A DNA stretch of 64,000 bases from CAZAQB01 sp964487155 (GTDB lineage: Bacteria; Pseudomonadota; Gammaproteobacteria; Nitrococcales; Nitrococcaceae). How positions within the stretch are numbered: position 1 is the stretch's first letter; every line of letters begins with the position of its first letter. The stretch is from positions 1-64,000 of the forward strand of contig CAZAQB010000003.1 of the NCBI GenBank assembly GCA_964487155.1. The letters are read 5' to 3'. The position numbers were made by a program, and so were the translations under genes. Below are positions 1 through 7,093 of this stretch, in pieces. Under the pieces are notes generated by a model. The model did no database searches, had not been told where the DNA came from, and saw nothing but the letters and a program-made list of their open reading frames with translations.

Positions 1-1
1 A

Positions 2-994
2 AACTCCATCGTCATCTACAAGGACGCCGACAAGGCCGTCGAAGTACGGCTGGATGCTGACCAGGAGACTGTCTGGCTCACCCAGCGGCAGATGGCTGAC
101 GTATTTGATACCTCCACGGACAACATCGGCCTCCACCTCAAGAACATCTATGCCGACGAGGAACTGGACGAGGGAGCAACCACCGAGGATTCCTCGGTCG
201 TTCGCCGGGAAGGCCAACGACAGGTACGTCGACGGGTCAAACACTACAACCTCGACGCGATCATTTCGGCCGGCTACCGCGTGAACTCCCGCAGGGCCGT
301 GCAGTTCCGCCAGTGGGCCACCCGCACCCTGCGCGAGCACCTCACCCGAGGCTGGACCCTGAACCGCCAGCGCTTCGAGGAGAACGCCCGGGAGCTGGAA
401 GCCGCGCTGGCGCTGGTGCGCAAGACGGCGCAGAGCCCGGAGTTGACCACCGACAGCGGTCGCGGGCTGGTGGACATCGTCAGCCGCTATGCACAGGCCT
501 TTCTGCTGCTGCAACGCTACGACGAAGGGCTGCTGACCGACCCGCAGGCGCAGCCCGGCGGCACCCTGCTCTCACTGGACGAGGCGCGCGCCGCGCTGGA
601 CGGCCTGAAAACCGAGCTGATGGCGCGCGGCGAGGCCACCGAGCTGTTCGCCCGGGACCGGGGCGATGGCCTGGCCTCGCTGCTGGGCAATCTGGACCAG
701 AGCCTGTTCGGGGAACCCGCCTACCCCAGCGTGGAAGCCAAGGCCGCGCACCTGTTGTACTTTGTGGTCAAGAATCATCCGTTCTCCGACGGCAACAAGC
801 GCAGCGCCGCCTTTCTGTTTGTGGATTTCCTGCATCGCAATGGCCGCCTGTTGAACGCGGCCGGTGAGCCGGTGGTCAACGATGTCGGCCTGGCGGCGCT
901 GACCCTGCTGGTGGCGGAATCCGACCCGGCCAACAAGGACACCATGATCCGCCTGATCATGAACATGCTGGCACCCGAGACGCGCGATGGCTGA
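2..994 (+). CDS. RhuM-Fic/Doc fusion protein, 5' end outside window
   Basis: The reading frame is open from base 2, so the true start lies left of the window; the first ATG inside is at 92. About 330 residues are visible. The N-terminal part matches the RhuM virulence-protein family (the WLTQRQMADVF region, then a long helical stretch). The C-terminal part is a Fic/Doc fold with the motif HPFSDGNKRSAA at bases 775-810. Fic proteins usually transfer AMP or phosphate to target proteins; Doc-type motifs with NKR favour kinase-like activity, but which applies here is not decidable. RhuM/Fic genes commonly sit between hsdS and hsdR in type I restriction loci, and an hsdR start follows directly (987), overlapping this stop codon. 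Confidence 0.85.
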   Translation, partial: NSIVIYKDADKAVEVRLDADQETVWLTQRQMADVFDTSTDNIGLHLKNIYADEELDEGATTEDSSVVRREGQRQVRRRVKHYNLDAIISAGYRVNSRRAVQFRQWATRTLREHLTRGWTLNRQRFEENARELEAALALVRKTAQSPELTTDSGRGLVDIVSRYAQAFLLLQRYDEGLLTDPQAQPGGTLLSLDEARAALDGLKTELMARGEATELFARDRGDGLASLLGNLDQSLFGEPAYPSVEAKAAHLLYFVVKNHPFSDGNKRSAAFLFVDFLHRNGRLLNAAGEPVVNDVGLAALTLLVAESDPANKDTMIRLIMNMLAPETRDG

Positions 995-1136
995 AACCTC
1001 GCTCAACGAAGCCGAAACCCGCCCCGAGCCGATCGACCCGGCCCTGAACGAGGCAGGATGGGGCGTGAACCCGAATCGGCCGCTGCCTGAAGCGTTTGAC
1101 CGTCTGGCTGATATCAGACAAGCTGTCACCAGATAA
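987..1136 (+). pseudogene. hsdR: Remnant of type I restriction subunit HsdR (N-terminus only)
   Basis: ATG at 987 overlaps the end of the RhuM-Fic gene, as expected inside a type I restriction operon. The first ~28 residues (NEAETRPEPIDPALNEAGWG) look like the conserved start of HsdR proteins. After GWG the resemblance stops, and the frame runs through unrelated sequence to a TAA at 1134, giving 49 codons instead of roughly 800-1000. HsdR is the ATP-dependent translocase/nuclease subunit; this fragment cannot work. The break lies close to the promoter of the AbiEi gene, suggesting a deletion or insertion junction near 1070-1100. The HsdR match is made from memory of the family. Confidence 0.65.
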
Positions 1137-1160
1137 ATATATATGGCGACATTTTGTCTG
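1102..1160 (+). promoter_or_regulatory. Inverted repeats in the promoter region of the AbiEi gene
   Basis: GTCTG at 1102-1106 pairs with CAGAC at 1115-1119, and CAGACAA at 1115-1121 pairs exactly with TTGTCTG at 1154-1160. An A/T-rich stretch (1131-1145) between them could supply the -10 region. AbiEi antitoxins are known to repress their own operon by binding inverted repeats upstream, so this is a reasonable operator candidate. No binding data can be inferred. Confidence 0.45.
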
Positions 1161-1164
1161 CTTA

Positions 1165-1788
1165 ATGATGGTCGCCCAACGCTCACACAGCCATGCTTCC
1201 GACAACCCCGTGGCCCTGTTTCGCGCCCACGGCGGCCAGCTGCGCCTGAGCGAGGCGCTGGGGCTGGGGCTCAATCGCTACCAGTTCTACAAGCTGCGCG
1301 ACCAGGGCGTGATCGAGCCCGTCAGCCGCGGCCTGTACCGACTGGCCGAGCTGCCCCCCGTGAGCGACCCGGATCTGGTGGCGGTGGCCACGCGCTTCCC
1401 CGGGGCCGTGCTGTGCCTGGTCTCCGCGCTGGCCCGGCACGGCCTGACTACGCAGATTCCCCGGCGCATTGATCTGGCCGTGGCGCGGAACGCGCGCCTG
1501 CCGGTGCTGGACTACCCGCCGGTGCGCGGCTACCGCTTCTCGGGCAAGCGATTCACCAGCGGCATCGAGCGGCACGATCTCGATGGCATCGAACTCCGCG
1601 TCTACGCGCCCGAAAAGACCCTGGCCGACTGCTTTGCCTTCCGCAACAGCCTGGGCATGGACGTGGTGCTGGAAGCGCTCGAGCTCTACCGCATGCGCCG
1701 GCGGCCCGACTACACCCAGCTCCTGGAATATGCGGGAATCTGCCGTGTGGCGAAGGTTATGCGCCCCTATCTCGAGGCCGGACGTTGA
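1165..1788 (+). CDS. abiEi: AbiEi-family antitoxin / transcriptional regulator
   Basis: About 207 residues. The N-terminal ~60 residues form the winged-helix domain of AbiEi antitoxins (LGLNRYQFYKLRDQGVIEPV), followed by the C-terminal antitoxin domain with the typical VYAPEKTLADCF segment. The start is placed at ATG 1165 (or 1168) because the upstream extension runs through the palindromic promoter. In type IV abortive infection systems this protein represses the operon and counteracts the nucleotidyltransferase toxin AbiEii, which normally starts at the overlapping TGATG. Here the toxin is cut after 22 codons, so this is an orphan antitoxin or regulator. Confidence 0.8.
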   Translation: MMVAQRSHSHASDNPVALFRAHGGQLRLSEALGLGLNRYQFYKLRDQGVIEPVSRGLYRLAELPPVSDPDLVAVATRFPGAVLCLVSALARHGLTTQIPRRIDLAVARNARLPVLDYPPVRGYRFSGKRFTSGIERHDLDGIELRVYAPEKTLADCFAFRNSLGMDVVLEALELYRMRRRPDYTQLLEYAGICRVAKVMRPYLEAGR

Positions 1789-1856
1789 TGGCAAATATCG
1801 CCGCCTCCATCCGCCAGCGCCTGCTGAACCTGTCGCGTGCGCAGGGATCGAACTGA
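1788..1856 (+). pseudogene. abiEii: Truncated AbiEii nucleotidyltransferase toxin
   Basis: ATG 1788 overlaps the stop of the antitoxin gene in a TGATG junction. The 22 residues (including ASIRQRLLNLSRAQG) resemble the start of AbiEii toxins, after which a TGA ends the frame at 1854-1856. A full toxin is about 300 residues with a nucleotidyltransferase motif; none is present downstream. The next ~210 bp (1857-2069) hold no gene that I recognise, so the toxin body has been deleted or replaced. The family match rests on a short segment plus gene order. Confidence 0.6.
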
Positions 1857-2069
1857 AATACCACAGCCTGGGGGATGCGGTCCGCGAACTTGGCCCGGCG
1901 AGTGAGATCCGCGAGGTCTTTGTTGGATTTCAGCAGCATTTGTACTGAGGCGCGGCCGGAGTCGGCGCTGACAGCATGCAGCAGACGGCGCTGCGCGCCG
2001 CCGCTGATGCGCCCTCGGGCATTCTGTGACCTCAATTGCGGCCGCGGGACTCGGTGCTTGCCGAGCCCG

Positions 2070-2357
2070 ATGGATAGGTATATATTTTATACCATTACGG
2101 GGTTCGAGTTCGATCCAGAGAAAAGCGCGCAAAATCTTGCCAAGCATGGCATCGATTTTGACGATGCGCAGCAGTTGTGGGGCGACCCGGACTTACTGGA
2201 GATACCCGCTCGAACGGAAGATGAACCAAGATATCTGGTCATTGGGCGGATCAGCGACAAACACTGGTCGGGTGTCATTACGTACCGCAACAACAATATC
2301 CGAATTATCTCTGTTCGCCGATCTCGTCCCGAAGAGGCGCAAATGCATGAAGGCTAG
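2070..2357 (+). CDS. brnT: BrnT-family toxin (type II toxin-antitoxin)
   Basis: 95 residues with the BrnT pattern: GFEFDPEKSAQNLAKHGIDF near the N-terminus, then DAQQLWGDPDLLEI, LVIGRI and a C-terminal ITYRNNNIRIISVRRSR strand. BrnT is a RelE-like ribonuclease that stops translation. The ATG at 2070 is the only good start, although a palindrome (2077-2093) sits inside the first codons and the upstream ribosome site is weak. The gene overlaps brnA by 11 bp, the usual toxin-first order. Its base composition is visibly less GC-rich than neighbouring chromosomal genes, consistent with transfer. Confidence 0.85.
   Translation: MDRYIFYTITGFEFDPEKSAQNLAKHGIDFDDAQQLWGDPDLLEIPARTEDEPRYLVIGRISDKHWSGVITYRNNNIRIISVRRSRPEEAQMHEG
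2077..2093 (+). promoter_or_regulatory. Palindrome at the start of brnT, candidate BrnA operator
   Basis: GGTATA (2077-2082) and TATACC (2088-2093) are exact inverted repeats with a 5-bp A/T spacer. BrnA antitoxins carry a ribbon-helix-helix fold and repress their own operon, so the palindrome is a natural operator candidate. It also contains TATATT, a plausible -10, which would make brnT translation begin within or after the palindrome. Confidence 0.45.
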
Positions 2358-2616
2358 AAAGTTCGATCACGACTTCGATCACGGCAAGGACGTTTCTGGC
2401 GCCCTGGACTTGTCAAAAGCGCGGAGACCGAAGCAGGAACAGAAACGCGTCAATGTGGATTTCCCGACCTGGATGATTGAAATGCTGGACAAAGAAGCCG
2501 GTCGCCTTGGTGTTACTCGGCAATCGATCATCAAGGTCTGGCTGGCTGAACGATTGGAGCGGTCAGCTTCTAACCAATCGGTGCAGCCCGACGGCCAGCA
2601 GGATGGCCGTCGCTGA
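2347..2616 (+). CDS. brnA: BrnA-family antitoxin
   Basis: 89 residues. The central segment KRVNVDFPTWMIEMLDKEA followed by GRLGVTRQSIIKVWLAERL is a ribbon-helix-helix DNA-binding fold as in BrnA antitoxins. The start ATG at 2347 lies inside the last codons of brnT, giving a translationally coupled toxin-antitoxin pair. It neutralises BrnT by direct binding and probably represses the shared promoter. The tail (about residues 75-89, Gln/Asp-rich) is not conserved in the family as far as I can tell. Confidence 0.85.
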   Translation: MKARKFDHDFDHGKDVSGALDLSKARRPKQEQKRVNVDFPTWMIEMLDKEAGRLGVTRQSIIKVWLAERLERSASNQSVQPDGQQDGRR

Positions 2617-2763
2617 CCGAGGCCTTAGGTACCGGAGTTGTTCCCCGGCGCCTGCCCGAGGCCCCCTGTGGAAGGCCCGCCCTCGGGGCGATTGGGCGCC
2701 GGGTACTGTCGCCGGGCCTCGATCAGCCGACCAGCTGAGACAGGGACATAATCAGGTCAGGCA

Positions 2764-3078
2764 TCATGTGTCGAGACGATCTCGCCAGTAGCCAGGGCGC
2801 CGAGACTGGTGTGCAACAGCGATCACGACAAGCTCATCCGGCTCCTCGACGATAATGACGTCAAACGGGAAACGGTGAAGGAGGAGTCGTTTCGCGCCGA
2901 GTTTACCTGCGTGCCCCGACATAGCTGCAACAGGAAAAGGTTCCTCCCGAAGTAAAGCGACTGTATTCTCGAACGCATCGACGAGCCGCGCCCCCGTGCC
3001 GGGCATTCGCGCCTCATACCAAGCGGCCGCCTCCGCCAGTTCTTGCGCCGCGGCCTCGTCAACACGGACTCTGGGCAT
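2764..3078 (-). CDS. RelE/ParE-family toxin
   Basis: 104 residues with the ParE/RelE layout: an N-terminal helical pair (EAAAQELAEAAAWYEAR), a mid-region FENTVALLREEPFPV and the C-terminal strands FPFDVIIVEEPDELVVIAVAHQ typical of the family. ParE proteins poison gyrase; RelE proteins cut mRNA on the ribosome; the sequence does not separate these. Its start overlaps the stop of the upstream antitoxin gene in a TGATG junction, so the two are co-translated. Confidence 0.85.
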   Translation of the reverse strand: MPRVRVDEAAAQELAEAAAWYEARMPGTGARLVDAFENTVALLREEPFPVAAMSGHAGKLGAKRLLLHRFPFDVIIVEEPDELVVIAVAHQSRRPGYWRDRLDT

Positions 3079-3317
3079 CAGGTCCGTTTCAGTCGGGCTC
3101 GAATCCTCGCGAGCACGTCCTCAGGCTCGAGCAGAGTCGCGTCGCCGCACCGCAGTCTATTGATCCGGCGACAGATCTCCTCATCCCATGCGGTCTGGGC
3201 GTCGGTGTCGGCGGGGCCATCCAGGCTTTCGATGAGGTCGCGGGCCAGCGCAGCCCTGTCCTCAAGGGATAAGGACAGCGCGTCCTCTCGCACGTCGTTC
3301 AATACCTTACTGGCCAT
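3078..3317 (-). CDS. Addiction module antitoxin (PF09720-like)
   Basis: 79 residues. The pattern LSLEDRAALARDLIESLDG followed by an acidic middle and a WDEEICRRI segment is that of the small addiction-module components paired with RelE/ParE toxins. It precedes and overlaps the toxin gene by one base. A GGAG lies about 8 bp upstream of the ATG. The assembly gap starts 100 bp further upstream, so its promoter region is only partly visible. Confidence 0.8.
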   Translation of the reverse strand: MASKVLNDVREDALSLSLEDRAALARDLIESLDGPADTDAQTAWDEEICRRINRLRCGDATLLEPEDVLARIRARLKRT

Positions 3318-3367
3318 GGCGAAATCTCCGCCGGCATTCCATAACGTATTAATCGTGCATCACCTAT

Positions 3368-3577
3368 CGGCACACAACAACCGCTGCCAGTGCACGCCAT
3401 GCGGGTGCCGGGTGCGCGAGGCNNNNNNNNNNNNNNNNNNNNNNNNNNNNNNNNNNNNNNNNNNNNNNNNNNNNNNNNNNNNNNNNNNNNNNNNNNNNNN
3501 NNNNNNNNNNNNNNNNNNNNNNCGGCACACAACAACCGCTGCCAGTGCACGCCATGCGGGTGCCGGGTGCGCGAGGC
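3368..3577. other. Assembly gap (100 N) flanked by an identical 55-bp repeat
   Basis: Bases 3423-3522 are N. The 55 bp before the gap (3368-3422) are repeated exactly after it (3523-3577). This pattern is typical of two contigs joined by scaffolding whose ends share one k-mer, so either a repeat was collapsed here or the contigs simply overlap by 55 bp. Any gene order across this point is unproven. No gene is recognisable between 3318 and 3627. Confidence 0.95.
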
Positions 3578-3596
3578 TAGCAGCCTGTCGGACTTA
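3576..3596 (+). repeat. 21-bp dispersed motif, copy 1
   Basis: This 21-mer begins GCTAGCAGCC and matches the reverse complement of 43142-43162 at 20 of 21 positions. Each copy lies just beyond, or on, the 3' end of a minus-strand gene (frdB here, a methyltransferase gene there). It may be an end of a mobile or REP-like repeat; the assembly break right beside this copy fits a repeated sequence. Confidence 0.6.
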
Positions 3597-3627
3597 GGAA
3601 GCAGCCATGGATACCGGCTGATCAGCC

Positions 3628-4362
3628 CTACCCCACCCGCACCATCTTCCTGCGCATGAACGCGATCTGGGTCTGCAGCGGCAGTTCCTTGGGACAGACG
3701 TCGTGGCAGCCGAGCAGGCTCATGCAGCCGAACACGCCGTCGTCGTCGCCGAGCAGATCGTAGAAGTCGGCGTCGCTGCGCTCATCCCGGGGGTCGAGGC
3801 GGAAGCGGGCGATCTTGTTGATGCCCACCGCGCCCACGAAGTCCTCGCGCATGCGGGCGGTGCCGCAGGCGGCGACACAGCAGCCGCACTCGATGCAGCG
3901 GTCCAGCTCGTAGACCTCTTCGGCCCGCTCCGGCTCCATGGTCTGTTCCAGGAGGTCGGGGTTCGTTTCTTCCTGAGCGTGGACCCACGTTTCCAGGCGC
4001 TCGCTCATGGCGCGCATCCAGGCGCCGGTGTCCACGGACAGATCCCCGATCAGCTTGAATACCGGCAGCGGGGCCAGGGTGATCTCGGCGGGCAGGGTGC
4101 TGGTCAGGGTGCTGCAGGCGAGCCCCGGGCGGCCGTTGATGAGCATGCCGCAGCTGCCGCAGATGCCGGCCCGGCAGACGAAGTCGAACTGCAGGGAGGG
4201 CTCGAAGCGGTCCCGGATCTGGTTCAGCGCGATGAAAAGCGTCATGCCCGGGGCCTCGGTGAGCTCGTAGCGGGCGAGATGCGGCGTGCTCTGCGGATCC
4301 TGGGGGTTGTGGCGCAGGACGCGGATCGCGAGCACGCGGCCTTCGGCGGGGGCGTCACTCAT
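3628..4362 (-). CDS. frdB: Fumarate reductase iron-sulfur subunit
   Basis: 244 residues, close to the ~239 of Wolinella FrdB. The N-terminal plant-type ferredoxin domain binds [2Fe-2S] through CRAGICGSCG and a later Cys (GRPGLAC). The C-terminal helical domain carries CIECGCC and a CMSLLGCHDVCP stretch for the [4Fe-4S] and [3Fe-4S] clusters. It passes electrons between the haems of FrdC and the FAD of FrdA. Its start overlaps the end of frdA by 8 bp, and it is the last gene of the nqr-frd run. The sequence resembles type B (single cytochrome b) enzymes rather than the E. coli FrdABCD type. Confidence 0.93.
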   Translation of the reverse strand: MSDAPAEGRVLAIRVLRHNPQDPQSTPHLARYELTEAPGMTLFIALNQIRDRFEPSLQFDFVCRAGICGSCGMLINGRPGLACSTLTSTLPAEITLAPLPVFKLIGDLSVDTGAWMRAMSERLETWVHAQEETNPDLLEQTMEPERAEEVYELDRCIECGCCVAACGTARMREDFVGAVGINKIARFRLDPRDERSDADFYDLLGDDDGVFGCMSLLGCHDVCPKELPLQTQIAFMRRKMVRVG

Positions 4363-6340
4363 CGGCGGGCACCTCCAGTCTCTCGTTACGGCCCCGGTAG
4401 CGCTCGGGCAGCAGGTGCTCGAAGGGCATCAGGGCCTCCTGCAACTCGAAGCGCTCGGCGTTGGCCAGGCGCTCGCGCACCGCATCCACCTCCTGCTGGC
4501 GGGCGGCGGTGTCCGGGTGCTCGATGTTGTTCTTCGCCCCGTAGCCCCGGAAGCCCGGGGGCAGTTCCATGGTGGAGACGTCCAGCGGCTCGTAGTCGAG
4601 GCTGGGCAGCAGGTCGTCGTCGTGCTTCCAGGTGGCCAGGGTGCGCTTCAGCCAGTCGCGGTCGTTGCGCTCGGGGTGGTCCTCCCGGAAGTGGGCGCCC
4701 CGGCTCTCGGTGCGCTCGCGGGCGCCCAGGGCCACGCACAGGGCCACCTTGAGCATCTTCGGCAGGCGGTAGGCGGCCACCAGTTCGGGGTTGGCGCCGG
4801 TGTGGCGGGTCTTCATGCCGATGTTGCGGCTGCGCTCCAGCAGGCTGCGCAGCTCGTCCACCGCCTCGTCGAGCTCGGCGCCGGTGCGGAAGATGCCCAC
4901 CTTGTCGATCATGATGGACTCCATTCGCGCGCGGATCCCGGCGGCGCTCTCGGTGCCGGTGGAGTCCACCAGGGCCTGCAGCCTGGCCTGCTCGCGCTGG
5001 TGGAACTCGCGGATCAGGGCGGTGGAGATGTTGATGTCGCTGTCCGGGCCGCGGCAGAACTCCGCGATGTACTCGGAGACGATCATGCCGGCGACCACGG
5101 TCTCGGCCACCGAGTTGCCGCCCAGGCGGTTGAAGCCGTGCATGTCCCAGCAGGCGGCCTCGCCGCAGGCGAACAGGCCCGCCAGGGTGGTGCTCTCGCC
5201 GGTGTGGCGGGTGCGGATGCCGCCCATGGAGTAGTGCTGGGTAGGGCGCACCGGGATCCAGTCCACCGCCGGGTCGATGCCCAGGAAGTTGCGGCAGATG
5301 TCCTTCACCTCGCGCAGGTTGCGCTCGATGTGCTCGCGGCCCAGCACGGCGATGTCCAGCCACAGGTGGTCGCCGTAGGCGGACGGCACGCCCTTGCCCT
5401 TGCGCATGTGCTCGGTCATGCGCCGGGAGACCACGTCCCGGGAGGCCAGCTCTTTCTTGCCCGGCTCGTAGTCGGGCATGAAGCGGTGGCCGTCCACGTC
5501 GCGGAGCAGGCCGCCGTCGCCCCGGCAACCCTCGGTGGTGAGGATGCCGGCGGGCACGATGGCGGTGGGGTGGAACTGCACCGCTTCCATGTTGCCCAGG
5601 GCCGCGGCGCCGGTCTCCAGCGCGATGGCCATGCCGGTGCCCTCGCAGATGATGCCGTTGGTGGAGACCCGGTAGATGCGCCCGTAGCCGCCGCTGGCGA
5701 TGCAGGTCGCCCGGGCCACCATGGCGGTGAGCTCGCCGGTGACCAGGTCCCGGACGATGGCACCGAAGCAGCGCCCGCCGTCGTGGATCAGGGCCAGGGC
5801 CTCCTGGCGCTCCAGCACCGGGATGCCCCGGGCGAGCGTCTGGTCCCCCAGGGTGAACAGCATGGCGTGGCCGGTGCCGTCGGACGTATAACAGGTGCGC
5901 CACTTGCGGGTGCCGCCGAAGTCCCGGGCGGTGATCAGCCCGTGGGCGGCGGCGCTCTCGGTAATCACCACCCGCTCGGCGTTGATCACCGCCTCGCGGT
6001 CGCCCTTGGCGACCCGGTTCCAGGGCACGCCCCAGCCGGCCAGTTCGCGCACCGCCTTCGGCGCGCAGTGGACGAACATGCGCGCCACCTGCTGGTCGGC
6101 ACCCCAGTCGCTGCCGCGCACCGTGTCCTCGAAGTGAACATCCTCGTTGTCGCCCCGGGCCATGACGGTGTTGCCGAGGCTCGCCTGCATGCCCCCCTGA
6201 GCCGCCGCCGAGTGGGAGCGCTTGGCGGGCACCAGGCTCAGCACGACGGCGTCCAGGCCGTGGCGCTGCACGCCGATGGCGGTGCGCAGGCCCGCCAGCC
6301 CGCCGCCGATCACCAGCACGTCGGTGTAGAGGAGCTTCAC
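4355..6340 (-). CDS. frdA: Fumarate reductase flavoprotein subunit (Wolinella type)
   Basis: 661 residues from a GTG start, chosen because AGGAGG lies 8 bp upstream and GTGA overlaps the frdC stop. The FAD dinucleotide motif VIGGGLAGLR is at residues 10-19. His43 (KRSHS) is the covalent FAD site, and Arg301 (ASRDVVSRRM) is the catalytic acid; both fall at the same numbers as in the Wolinella succinogenes enzyme. The protein interconverts fumarate and succinate on the cytoplasmic face of the membrane. The start and spacing with frdC and frdB indicate one translationally coupled operon. Similarity to the epsilonproteobacterial enzyme is strong along the whole length by recollection of that sequence. 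Confidence 0.95.
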   Translation of the reverse strand: MKLLYTDVLVIGGGLAGLRTAIGVQRHGLDAVVLSLVPAKRSHSAAAQGGMQASLGNTVMARGDNEDVHFEDTVRGSDWGADQQVARMFVHCAPKAVRELAGWGVPWNRVAKGDREAVINAERVVITESAAAHGLITARDFGGTRKWRTCYTSDGTGHAMLFTLGDQTLARGIPVLERQEALALIHDGGRCFGAIVRDLVTGELTAMVARATCIASGGYGRIYRVSTNGIICEGTGMAIALETGAAALGNMEAVQFHPTAIVPAGILTTEGCRGDGGLLRDVDGHRFMPDYEPGKKELASRDVVSRRMTEHMRKGKGVPSAYGDHLWLDIAVLGREHIERNLREVKDICRNFLGIDPAVDWIPVRPTQHYSMGGIRTRHTGESTTLAGLFACGEAACWDMHGFNRLGGNSVAETVVAGMIVSEYIAEFCRGPDSDINISTALIREFHQREQARLQALVDSTGTESAAGIRARMESIMIDKVGIFRTGAELDEAVDELRSLLERSRNIGMKTRHTGANPELVAAYRLPKMLKVALCVALGARERTESRGAHFREDHPERNDRDWLKRTLATWKHDDDLLPSLDYEPLDVSTMELPPGFRGYGAKNNIEHPDTAARQQEVDAVRERLANAERFELQEALMPFEHLLPERYRGRNERLEVPADE

Positions 6341-7086
6341 GGGCGCGCCTCCTGGACCGTCTCGGGCACATAGCGCTCGCCGTACGCGTCCCGATGCTCG
6401 ATGCCGATCCTGATGTAGGCCGCCAGGGTCAGCAGGCCCAGGGCCAGGAAGAACGCCGTCAGGCCCCACTTGGCGCGCTTGAGGTTGCGGCGCGTGCGCT
6501 GCGGGTCCTTGCCCTCCAGCCAGCCCCACTTCACCGCCAGCCGGTACAAGCCGATGGAGCCGTGCAGCTCGACGGCGAACAGCAGCAGCAGGTACAGCGG
6601 CCACATCCAGTCGGAGACCACCCGGTCGGCCGAGCCGTAGGGGCCGATGGTGTCCGGCCGGGTGAGCATGGTGTAGAGGTGCACCGAGGCCAGGAAGAAC
6701 ATGGCGAAACCGGTGTAGACCTGCCACAGCCACAGCGTCGTGTCCTCGTGGCGCATGGCCCGGCGGTGCTCCCGGAACGCCTGCCACTGGCGCAGGCTGG
6801 CCGGGAACTTGCGGGTGGCGAGCACGGCGTGCACCACGAACACCGCCAGCACGAAGGCCACCACGCCGGAGACCAGGATGGGATAGGGCTCGCCGAACAG
6901 CCAGGCGCCCTCGAAGAAGCGCGCCACGGAGTACATCGCCTGCGGCCCCAGCAGGATGGAGGCCACGAAGAACATGTGCGCCCACATGAACAGCGCCAGG
7001 AACAGCCCCGAGGCGCTCTGCAGGGCGTCCAGCCGGGCCGGCAGCCGGCTCTTCGGCACGGCGCTGCGCCTCGCCGGCGTGCCCAC
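6337..7086 (-). CDS. frdC: Fumarate reductase di-haem cytochrome b subunit
   Basis: 249 residues with five membrane segments, from a GTG start. His37, His86, His136 and His175 have spacings of 49, 50 and 39, identical to the four haem ligands of Wolinella FrdC (44, 93, 143, 182). Glu59 and Glu173 fall where E66 (menaquinol oxidation) and E180 (transmembrane proton path) lie in that enzyme. It anchors FrdAB and exchanges electrons with menaquinol or another low-potential quinol. The gene starts 7 bp after nqrM stops, so it is cotranscribed with the Na+-NQR genes. The N-terminus is slightly shorter than Wolinella's. Confidence 0.93.
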   Translation of the reverse strand: MGTPARRSAVPKSRLPARLDALQSASGLFLALFMWAHMFFVASILLGPQAMYSVARFFEGAWLFGEPYPILVSGVVAFVLAVFVVHAVLATRKFPASLRQWQAFREHRRAMRHEDTTLWLWQVYTGFAMFFLASVHLYTMLTRPDTIGPYGSADRVVSDWMWPLYLLLLFAVELHGSIGLYRLAVKWGWLEGKDPQRTRRNLKRAKWGLTAFFLALGLLTLAAYIRIGIEHRDAYGERYVPETVQEARP

Positions 7087-7093
7087 GGCGGGG

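Noticed and set aside
1844..1870. GGGATCGAAC as a tRNA T-arm
   Set aside because: No complementary stem or other tRNA arms on either strand; it is within the abiEii remnant.
1857..2069. Frames on both strands between abiEii remnant and brnT
   Set aside because: Short, without recognisable family or start signals; may be deletion debris.
4286..6373. 695-codon open frame opposite frdA
   Set aside because: It is antisense to a clearly coding gene, has low-complexity Gly/Ala/His composition typical of GC-rich shadow frames, and no ribosome site.
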